IMG/VR virus record: IMGVR_UViG_3300030329_001964
Location: 1-25,052 of that record
Reading direction: 5' to 3' (one strand)
Origin: a virus
DNA length: 25,052 bases
The position numbers and the translations under genes are program-made. The notes under the pieces were generated by a model. The model was not told the origin of the DNA, did no database searches, and worked only from the letters and a program-made list of their open reading frames with translations. This document shows positions 5,754 through 12,700 of this stretch, piece after piece. Each line of letters starts with the position of its first letter. Position 1 is the stretch's first letter.

Positions 5754-5853
5754 GGGAGTTTTGGAACATAAGGTTCTTATTTTAATAGGGGGTTGCAAGT
5801 CCTCCTTTCATTTTATTCCCCCTTATGCAGAGGTTCGATTCCTCTGACTCCCA
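5754..5853 (+). tRNA. tRNA-like element with abnormal body (possible divergent tRNA-Cys)
   Basis: GGGAGTT (5754-5760) pairs with GACTCCC (5846-5852) as a 7-bp acceptor with one G-T pair, then a discriminator A. AGAGG-TTCGATT-CCTCT (5829-5845) is a textbook T-arm. GAAC/GTTC (5764-5776) can form a D-like stem, but the loop is 5 bases and lacks the usual GG. GGGGG-TTGCAAG-TCCTC (5788-5804) would give an anticodon arm with anticodon GCA (Cys). However, 10-11 extra bases precede it and a 24-base variable region with no clear stem follows. Alternatively ATAGGGGG pairs with CCCCCTTAT around a 25-base loop, a tmRNA-like long helix. Functional type is therefore uncertain. Confidence 0.5.
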
Positions 5854-5857
5854 CAAA

Positions 5858-5922
5858 AGCAAGGTGAAATTCACGATAAGTTGTAAAACGAATATATGAA
5901 AAACTAGCATCACTCCCTTGCT
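5858..5922 (+). ncRNA. Structured stem downstream of the tRNA-like element
   Basis: AGCAAGG (5858-5864) is perfectly complementary to CCTTGCT (5916-5922). Inside the 51-base loop GTGAA-A-TTCAC (5865-5875) forms a second short hairpin. No open frame of note lies here. It starts 5 bases after the tRNA-like element, so both may be parts of one transcript. No RNA family is recognised. Confidence 0.35.
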
Positions 5923-5946
5923 CATTATAAATAACAAGGAGAAAAA

Positions 5947-6033
5947 ATGTCCTCATCAGATATATTACTCTACCTTCTTATGATAGTAATAGCAATAGTC
6001 ATGTATAGGAGTCATAATGAACAGAAGCGATAA
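5947..6033 (+). CDS. Tiny membrane peptide, 28 aa
   Basis: ATG at 5947 follows AAGGAG (5936-5941) with 5 bases spacing, the same start context as confirmed neighbours. The 28 residues begin MSSSDILLYLLMIVIAIVMY and end in a charged tail (RSHNEQKR), so it is one membrane helix with a probably cytoplasmic C-terminus. It overlaps the next gene by 17 bases. Function is unknown; it resembles the 26-aa peptide gene at 3100 in design but not in sequence. Confidence 0.5.
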   Translation: MSSSDILLYLLMIVIAIVMYRSHNEQKR

Positions 6034-6226
6034 AGATATGATTATAAAACTATACAAAAATATGTATTTTTATTATCTTGAGAATGTAGGCAAAAGATCA
6101 GAAATAACAGGTATGTTAATAACCCCAAGAAGAATATCAAGAGTATTAGAAAGAATTTTAGAATTAGGTGGAGAAATTCCAACCGAGCCTTATGAAGTGT
6201 GTTGGGAAGAAATCACTAAAGTGTAA
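6017..6226 (+). CDS. Hypothetical protein, 69 aa
   Basis: ATG at 6017 has AGGAG at 6007-6011. The product begins MNRSDKDMIIKLYKNMYFYY. The segment SEITGMLITPRRISRVLERILELGGEIP could be a small helix-turn-helix-like unit (two helices joined by a turn with TPRRIS), though I cannot assign a family. No membrane span and no Cys cluster. It lies between a tiny membrane peptide and a zinc-ribbon gene. Confidence 0.6.
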   Translation: MNRSDKDMIIKLYKNMYFYYLENVGKRSEITGMLITPRRISRVLERILELGGEIPTEPYEVCWEEITKV

Positions 6227-6401
6227 ATGTTGTTGTGAATGGAAGTATCATGCTCCATTCTATGAGTGGTATTCAATAGTTACAAAAGAGTTTATAGGAA
6301 CTATATGCCACAAATGTTCTGTTAGGGAGCAATTTGGAACAAATTTCAAAGCAAATAAAAGGTATAAAAGATGGCTAGAAAAGGTAAAGAAAGAATGGTA
6401 G
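6168..6401 (+). CDS. Zinc-ribbon protein, up to 77 aa
   Basis: The frame opens with GTG at 6168; an ATG at 6192 is the alternative, and neither has a clear ribosome site. After the start comes LKCKCCCEWKYHAPFY and later ICHKCSVREQFG, giving a CxCC...CxxC zinc ribbon with the aromatic HAPFY block between, then a basic tail (RYKRWLEKVKKEW). This is the recurring CxxC...FY...C..C phage ribbon pattern. It overlaps the preceding gene by up to 59 bases from the GTG, or 35 from the ATG. Confidence 0.6.
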   Translation: MEKFQPSLMKCVGKKSLKCKCCCEWKYHAPFYEWYSIVTKEFIGTICHKCSVREQFGTNFKANKRYKRWLEKVKKEW

Positions 6402-6586
6402 AAAAATGCAATATATGTGATTGTGATATAGAACAAGATAATGGAGATATTATTGGACAATTTGGTATTTCTACTGTTGCTTTTTGTGTATGGTGCTTGT
6501 CGTCAATGACTGATATGATTATTCAATTAAATGGATTTGATGATATTTCTACATTGCAAGAAAGAATAAGTAATTTAAAAGAATGA
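6395..6586 (+). CDS. Zinc-ribbon-like hypothetical protein, 63 aa
   Basis: The frame is open from 6371, but the ATG at 6395 overlaps the upstream stop (ATGGTAG) and fits the coupling style here, so I prefer it. The protein begins MVEKCNICDCDIEQDNGDII, with C5, C8 and C10, and has CVWC (about residues 34-37) before a helical C-terminus. Two CxxC pairs imply a zinc ribbon, with an acidic insert between. It abuts the methyltransferase gene with a 4-base overlap (ATGA). Function unknown. Confidence 0.6.
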   Translation: MVEKCNICDCDIEQDNGDIIGQFGISTVAFCVWCLSSMTDMIIQLNGFDDISTLQERISNLKE

Positions 6587-7155
6587 AAGAAATAAATATA
6601 TTAGATTTGTTTAGTGGTGTGGGTGGTTTTGCTCTTGGAATTGAAAAAGCAGGGATAAAACCAAAATGGTTAGGTTTTAGTGAAGTAGATAGATATGCAA
6701 ACAAAATTTATAAAAGGAGATTTCCAAATGCAAAAAAACTCGGCTCAGTTACAAATGTTTCCTACGAATCACTTAAAGGACAAAAAATTGATTTGCTCAC
6801 AGGGGGATTTCCTTGTCAGGCTTTTTCAGTTGCAGGAAGAAGACGAGGATTTGAAGATGCCAGAGGCACTCTCTTTTTTGAAATCGCAAGGATTCTCAAA
6901 GATTACATTGAAAATGGACAACCCATATCCTGTATATTACTCGAAAATGTTAAAGGTTTGCTTAGCCATGACAATAGACGAACATTTATTACAATCTATA
7001 AAGTTCTTGCCGAGCTTAATTATACCCTTGAATGTCAAGTGGTTAATACTCGCTGGTTTCTCCCCCAAAATAGAGAAAGAATTTTTATTTTTGGAAGATA
7101 TAATGGAAGCCCAAGTGGAAGAAAAGTATTTCCTATCGGAAAAAACAACATCTAA
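6583..7155 (+). CDS. C5-cytosine DNA methyltransferase, N-terminal part of a split gene
   Basis: These 190 residues carry motif I (LDLFSGVGGFALG, 7-19), the SEVD motif II region (33-36), the catalytic GFPCQAFS motif IV (75-82, Cys78), motif VI ENVKGL (121-126) and motif VIII PQNRERIFIFG (161-171). They end shortly after GRKVFPIG at a TAA (7153-7155). Motifs IX and X, needed for full activity, follow in the +1 frame (7142-7465). Together they make a normal ~294-residue enzyme that transfers a methyl group from SAM to cytosine C5. The junction is at the A6 run 7140-7145. The gene is therefore broken, sequenced with an error, or read by +1 frameshifting. Confidence 0.88.
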   Translation: MKEINILDLFSGVGGFALGIEKAGIKPKWLGFSEVDRYANKIYKRRFPNAKKLGSVTNVSYESLKGQKIDLLTGGFPCQAFSVAGRRRGFEDARGTLFFEIARILKDYIENGQPISCILLENVKGLLSHDNRRTFITIYKVLAELNYTLECQVVNTRWFLPQNRERIFIFGRYNGSPSGRKVFPIGKNNI

Positions 7156-7465
7156 ATTTAAAACATTGAATAAAAATCAAATAAAAAAATTAAAAAAATT
7201 AAATGTTGATTCTTCTGTAAGTGGAACTTTAACAGAGGCTTTTGGACGAGGTGGTTCTTCAGCAGAATATTTAAAAATGTTGAAAAAAAACAAACAAATA
7301 ACAGGACATATAAGAAAATTAACCCCAGTAGAGTGTGAAAGATTGCAAGGATTTCCAGATAATTGGACAGATGAACAATCTGACACACAAAGATATAAGC
7401 AATTAGGCAATGCAGTATCAGTTCCAGTTATAAAAGCTATAGTGGAGAAAATTTATGATTTGTAG
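7142..7465 (+). pseudogene. C-terminal part of the split C5 methyltransferase
   Basis: This is a continuation, not an independent gene. Reading from the A6 run in the +1 frame gives TTSKFKTLNKNQ..., a short target-recognition region, then HIRKLTPVECERLQGFPDNW (motif IX) and QLGNAVSVPVIKAIVEKI (motif X). These two motifs complete the enzyme whose motifs I-VIII lie in 6583-7155. No good ribosome site precedes a start in this frame. The same frame is also open upstream to 6695, but that part is not methyltransferase-like and is a shadow. Removing one A from 7140-7145 would restore a single frame. Confidence 0.8.
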
Positions 7466-7595
7466 TAAATGTAAAAAACAATTTAGAAAAAAAATGCTTG
7501 ATGAAGCAGATGAAGCATTATTAAGATATAATAAAAAGTTAAAAAAAATAATAAGGAAAGTTAAAAATGACACATCCAAGCAAACAAAAAGGTAA
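7455..7595 (+). CDS. Small basic protein with one CxxC, 46 aa
   Basis: ATG at 7455 follows GGAG (7444-7447) with 7 bases between and overlaps the end of the methyltransferase frame. The 46 residues begin MICSKCKKQFRKKMLDEADE. The single CxxC at 3-6 with basic residues looks like half a zinc finger. The remainder is a very basic helix (KKLKKIIRKVK). It overlaps the following resolvase gene by 29 bases. Possibly nucleic-acid binding; unproven. Confidence 0.5.
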   Translation: MICSKCKKQFRKKMLDEADEALLRYNKKLKKIIRKVKNDTSKQTKR

Positions 7596-7917
7596 TAGAT
7601 TTGAAAGGTTGATTGTAGATAAAGCACAATCTTATGGAGTAGGTGCAGAAAGAGCTTGGGGTTCTAATGGTAGAGCTTTGGGTATGCACGAAGAAGTTGA
7701 TGTATTACTTGAAGGTGATTTAAGAATACAGGCTAAATGTCGCAAAAAGATAGCAGAATGGCTAAAACCTTCAGAGGTTGTAGATGCAGTAGTAGTTAAG
7801 GAGGATCGTGGCGAAACCTACATTATAATTAGATATGATGAATTTTTAGATGATTATAAAAAATTCTTAGAATTTACCAAACCTCTCGAATCTTCAGAGA
7901 AATCTCATAACTCTTAA
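7567..7917 (+). CDS. Hjc-like Holliday junction resolvase / PD-(D/E)XK nuclease
   Basis: The 116-residue protein begins THPSKQKGNRFERLIVDKAQ, with E13 in the first helix, then RAWGSNGRALG and the strand pair VDVLLEGDLRIQAKCRK. E13, D45, Q55 and K57 match the E...D...QxK active site of Hjc-type resolvases, as do the KGNRFER and AWGS-N-GRA patterns. It would cleave branched recombination or replication intermediates before packaging. It is the last gene of the rightward block and overlaps the convergent structural block by 44 bases, with no terminator visible between them. Confidence 0.78.
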   Translation: MTHPSKQKGNRFERLIVDKAQSYGVGAERAWGSNGRALGMHEEVDVLLEGDLRIQAKCRKKIAEWLKPSEVVDAVVVKEDRGETYIIIRYDEFLDDYKKFLEFTKPLESSEKSHNS

Positions 7918-8953
7918 AAGCTACTTGTTTAACAGATAAAGAATCCATATCAAACTTTGCTATGCAAAATTGGTCTGGATTGTTATTAGTTGAATCAGGT
8001 TGAAATATAAAAGGTAAAGCACCTCCTAGTGTTTTATTCCACACTTGAGCTATAAAAGAATCATCTGTAAAAATATTATAATTAAATTCATTCTCAGTTA
8101 TATCATCAGAATCATAGCCATCAGAGTTTTCTACATAATTACTTTTCATATAATTAGATGAAAACACATCAGAATCTGATATATGTGTAAATTTCATACT
8201 CCAAGTTCTTCTACCATTTCTTTTGCATCCTGATGTAACATTTTCATAATAACTACCAACACCAAAAGGCATTATTTTTTCATTGTTATTTTCCCAATAT
8301 GGAGCACCTGCATTTCTTATATTTACTATCTCAGAACCACCAAGAGTTTGAACAGAGTCAAATCCTCCCATTTCAACATTCATAGTTATGTCTAGGTCTG
8401 GAGAGTTGGGCATAGTAAACATTACTCCCATACTAATTGCACCTAAATCAATGCTTTCTATAGCATCTTCACTAGATATTCTAAAACCACCATATTTCAT
8501 AGTTTCTGTAGGAACAAGATCAGTAAACATAATAGTAGTTCCATCACTAACTTGGCTGTTTGCTTGAAAGTTTAAAACAGATGTTGGATTTTCTTCTATT
8601 TCAAATTGTCCATTTAAGGCATCTGCAAATGTTAATCCAGCTATATTATAATTATTTGTTCCAAGTCTGTGATTAAGTATTGCACAATAAAACTTCATAT
8701 TATTAGAATAGTCTATGTCTTTAAAATTATTTACTGAATCAGATTGTTGTCCAAGAGGAATATAAAAATCTAAAGTATTTCCATTGCCTTGATATGCTTT
8801 CGCTCTCATACCATCCAATCCAAAAGCAACATCATAATTATTTGGAAAGTTATCTCCTGATGTGTAAGCATCAAATTCTAGTCCACTTGCTCTTAAATAT
8901 CTATAATTGTCTATAAAAAATCTTGGTGATCCACCTACATTTTGATAAGCCAT
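7874..8953 (-). CDS. Distal tail / minor tail structural protein, 359 aa
   Basis: The protein starts MAYQNVGGSPRFFIDNYRYL and ends QVAFKSYEISLKIREVW, with FIFQPDSTNNNPDQFCIAKF before it. I associate both ends with a tail protein found next to the tail hub in uncultured marine phages. It is rich in Asn/Ser/Asp with mixed beta content and has no signal or membrane span. It follows a 268-aa protein (start/stop overlap 8953) and is the last gene of the leftward operon. A distal-tail or adsorption-apparatus role is inferred from its position after tape measure and hub. Confidence 0.65.
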   Translation of the reverse strand: MAYQNVGGSPRFFIDNYRYLRASGLEFDAYTSGDNFPNNYDVAFGLDGMRAKAYQGNGNTLDFYIPLGQQSDSVNNFKDIDYSNNMKFYCAILNHRLGTNNYNIAGLTFADALNGQFEIEENPTSVLNFQANSQVSDGTTIMFTDLVPTETMKYGGFRISSEDAIESIDLGAISMGVMFTMPNSPDLDITMNVEMGGFDSVQTLGGSEIVNIRNAGAPYWENNNEKIMPFGVGSYYENVTSGCKRNGRRTWSMKFTHISDSDVFSSNYMKSNYVENSDGYDSDDITENEFNYNIFTDDSFIAQVWNKTLGGALPFIFQPDSTNNNPDQFCIAKFDMDSLSVKQVAFKSYEISLKIREVW

Positions 8954-9759
8954 TAGTATTTACCCTCCTTTTTAACAACTTTTGTTTTTGCAACAGATAC
9001 AGGCTCTTGTTTCTTTATTGCAGGTTGTATTTTTTCAACTCTTTTAGTAACTTGCACTTCTTGCAAATCTTTTTGTCTTAATATTGCATTGTATTTATTA
9101 GATAATCTTTTTACTTTTTTCTGTATAGTTTTGCTTTTAATAGGCAATTTTGGATTTAATACAGGCTGAGATTCATTTGTTAATTGTTTTCCTGTCATAT
9201 ATACATTTTCATCTGGATGATAATTAAAACTTCCAGAATATCCATTAGCAAATGGCTTTTTTGTATGCAATCCTTTTATAGAATTATCATCTATCTTGTT
9301 AGATGACAAACTATATCTTATTGGCTCTATTTCTTCTTCTTCTAATAAAAGCAAACTATCATCTTCTAAGTTTGTTTTACTATGATTTATGAGTAAAGTT
9401 CTGTTATTATCTGTTATATCGCATAAAAATTTATTTGAATTAAATGTCCTGACTTCTACACTTCTTATTTCTAGGTCGCCTATAAAAGTAAACAACAATC
9501 CATCTTCTTTAAGTTCTTTAGCAAGTAAATTGTAAATAAATATTTTATTTTTAGTAATACTTATTCCATATCCATCTGGCAGTTTGTTAAATACATTAAT
9601 CAACCCTCGAAAGTTTATTGTTATAAATTTAACAATACCATCAGTATTTAATTTAACTTCATCATCAGTTATATCTATGTGTCCAAATGTAGGATTTGGT
9701 ATTATAGAGTTAAATAATACTCTGCTTAAATTACTTATTGCTTTTAATTTATAGCTCAT
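8953..9759 (-). CDS. Tail-associated hypothetical protein, 268 aa
   Basis: Start and stop overlap the neighbours by single bases (TAATG-type junctions at 9759 and 8953). The N-terminal ~130 residues are beta/alpha mixed (FGHIDITDDEVKLNTDGIVK...). The middle carries an acidic run LLLLEEEEIEP. The C-terminal ~70 residues are basic and low-complexity (KKVKRLSNKYNAILRQKDLQ, then KKQEPVSVAKTKVVKKEGKY), resembling a disordered or coiled tail. No family is recognised. Its place between hub and distal-tail gene implies a virion or tail-assembly role. Confidence 0.55.
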   Translation of the reverse strand: MSYKLKAISNLSRVLFNSIIPNPTFGHIDITDDEVKLNTDGIVKFITINFRGLINVFNKLPDGYGISITKNKIFIYNLLAKELKEDGLLFTFIGDLEIRSVEVRTFNSNKFLCDITDNNRTLLINHSKTNLEDDSLLLLEEEEIEPIRYSLSSNKIDDNSIKGLHTKKPFANGYSGSFNYHPDENVYMTGKQLTNESQPVLNPKLPIKSKTIQKKVKRLSNKYNAILRQKDLQEVQVTKRVEKIQPAIKKQEPVSVAKTKVVKKEGKY

Positions 9760-12700
9760 TAGTTCTCTCCAATGATTTGATTTATAATTTCAATAACATC
9801 TATTACATTGACAAATCCATCTTGATTAACATCTTGCAATAATAAGTCTATGTTTGATTGTTCTTGACTTGTGATGACACTTATAAGCTCTACAATATCT
9901 TGAACATTTACTTGTCCATCTAAGTTAGCATCTCCTAAAAATTGTCCATCATATACTTGATATAAATTATAAAGCTCATCTAAATCTTCTTGTGTTATTA
10001 TCCCACTTGTATCAATATCACTTGCATTTTTCTGCACTCTTGTAAAATATTTTTCTGCCTTTTGTATAAAATACTTTTCAAACAACATCCAATCTGCTAA
10101 ATATACCAATCTTGGCTCACTTGAATCTACCATTCTAGTAACACTTCCAATCTTGCAATCAAATGTTGGGTTTAGGTCATGTAACTGAACACACTTTAAA
10201 GTTATACCTTTTAACTTTCTAGTTATTTTAGTAATCATAAAGTATGGATAAATTGTTTGCCCATTTCTTTTTACTGATTGTGTATAATCTTCTCCATAAG
10301 CCTTTACATTTTCTATTAGCTTATCAAATCTAATAACATCACCTGCTTCCAAATTCATATATTTTATAGGTAGGTCTAAGTTAAATATATTGTGCTGATT
10401 GCAATTATACATATAAAGAAAGTTTCTTAAAGATAATGCAGTATTTTTATCTCTGATATGATCACTTTCATATTCCAATACTTTATTATCTCTTTCTAAT
10501 CCTACATATTCATAGCTATAACCATCTTCTCTACCTTCAGCTTCCTCTATTCCATCTCCATTACCAAACATATCATAGCCATCAACATATCCAGTTTCTT
10601 TTATATACTCATCTTCTGCATAATCTTTTTTATATTTAACATTTACTATAGTATATATGTCTTGCAAGGGTGTTCTTGTAAAGTTATATTTAATAATATC
10701 ATCAGTATTAATAATAATGCTAACATCTTCATCACTATAATTGTTTTTTATATAAGAGCAAGTAAATTCAGAGTTACTTCTAAATTTAGGCATTAACCTT
10801 GTGTCTTTAGACAACTGCTCTATAAATTCCTTGCCTTTTTTAACCTCATCTGTAGTAAAAGCATAAGGAAGTCCTTGATGAGTTTCTGATGCTAAATCAA
10901 TCCCATCTACATCTATATTTGTATAATCTAATTCTTTTTCTAAAAAGTTTGTTATAATGCTTGTTGGATTTTCTATGACAGACAATTCCCCCTCTTCATC
11001 TTCTGTAGTTCTTCCAAAAACATCTACATAAAAAAGACTATCTAATGCTTTCTCGAAAATAATATAATGCACAAGACCAACTGAATGAATATCTGTATTC
11101 ATTACCACAGGATAATCAGAACCATTAGTTAAAGTTGATTCAACTCTATATGTTAGGTTTAGAGATGTAAAGGTAGAAGGATCGAAATAATTTAATCTTG
11201 CAAGTCCATTTGTAGCAGTATAGTTATCATTTTCTGAGTTTAAATCGGTATCTTCTGAAGGATAATCTTGTGGATCAGAACTCCACCATTGCTCAGTATC
11301 ATCAATGCTTGCTGTATTTTTTTCAATTAATTTAACAGCATCATCATCTATTACTTCATTTAAATCAAATTCCACAACATCTACTGGAGCAACAGATAAT
11401 ACAAAATTTGTATTAGGTGCACCAAGAGTATCTTCAGATATAAAACATTTTATTTTACCATGAAAGAATGTGTCTGTATGTACTTCATCTGATATATCCA
11501 AATCTCCAAGAGGAAACATTAAACTTAATCTTTTATCTGGCAATCCTTCAGCTTCATTTCTATCATGTATTGCAAAATTATTATTTGCTCTTTTTGCAGT
11601 TCCATAGTTTCCAAAAAATATTGTATCTTTACCATCTTCTGTATAACTTATATGACCTCTGTGAGTAGCAGGAAATACAGTATTTGAAGTTATTTTAATT
11701 TTTCCTTTAGCTCCATCACATCCAGTAGCATCAAAAGGATTGTCAAGCTCTCCATTATACTCTGTTAAAAACTCAAGAGTATCTCCTATGCCTTCAATGT
11801 CTTTTTTAATCCATATAGCCCAAGACTGTTGTGGAGAATCAAATACATCAGTTTCTCTAGTTCTCATATGATTCCATCCTGAAGAATACATACCATAACT
11901 ACCAAACCAAACACTATCATCACTCATATTATGACCTTGCTCAAAATATGGAGAGGTCTGCCCAAATGAATTAAATTGTGTTTTCTTAACCCCAAAACTT
12001 CTAAACATTTGCCTTCCTTGTGCAAAAGAATTTGTTAACTCATAAGGCACATATTCTTCAAAATCTTCAGATTCAAACAAATAAGGATTTCCATCATTTA
12101 AATTAAAAACATTAAATACTTTTATATTGTTGTAATTTGAAGATAAGGGATTGTTTGTATTGAAAGTAGAATTATTCATAGTTATAGCAATAACATCATA
12201 CCCTAAATCTTCTCTTATGCTTCCACTTTGAGTTATTTCGCTATATATAAAAAATGGTTGTGGACAAGCTGTTTGTTCTTCTTTTTTTGCAAACCACTCC
12301 ATATTAGTTGCATTTGCATTTAAATCTTCATAATCACCACTTTCATATGTAAACTGAGGTTGATTTCCTCTATAACTTCTACCACTTCTAAAAACATTCC
12401 AATTAGATGCAGACACCTGACTTTCTGTATAATTGCCTGTAGCTAAAAGTTCTTGGTTGATTATTTCTGATGCTCTATTGTACATACCTTTATGTGTAGG
12501 AAATTGTTTAAATACAACACTAGGATCATCATATCCTTGATTATTTATTATATGAGAATACAAATACAACCATTCATAAATTCTATGCCCCCAAGTAATA
12601 GTAGAAGTTGCACCAAAAAATATACCTATAGCACCATCATCAGAACCAAACTGATGTAATCTAAATCCATCATACAAGTCTTGATTATCTTCTTGAGATA

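Noticed and set aside
5858-5922. Second tRNA
   Set aside because: The AGCAAGG/CCTTGCT pairing looks like an acceptor stem, but there is no T-arm (GTTC) and no acceptable anticodon arm.
6695-7141. Upstream half of the long +1 frame overlapping the C5 methyltransferase
   Set aside because: Methyltransferase motifs I-VIII are in the other frame. The overlapping frame has no motif similarity and is a shadow; only 7142-7465 continues the enzyme.
7140-7146. In-phase A AAA AAC heptamer as a -1 programmed frameshift site
   Set aside because: It is the classic heptamer in the zero frame, but a -1 shift leads to a TGA eight codons later. Motifs IX-X need a +1 shift.
7874-7930. Bidirectional terminator between the convergent blocks
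   Set aside because: Looked for a GC-rich inverted repeat with T-tracts and found none. The coding regions overlap by 44 bases.
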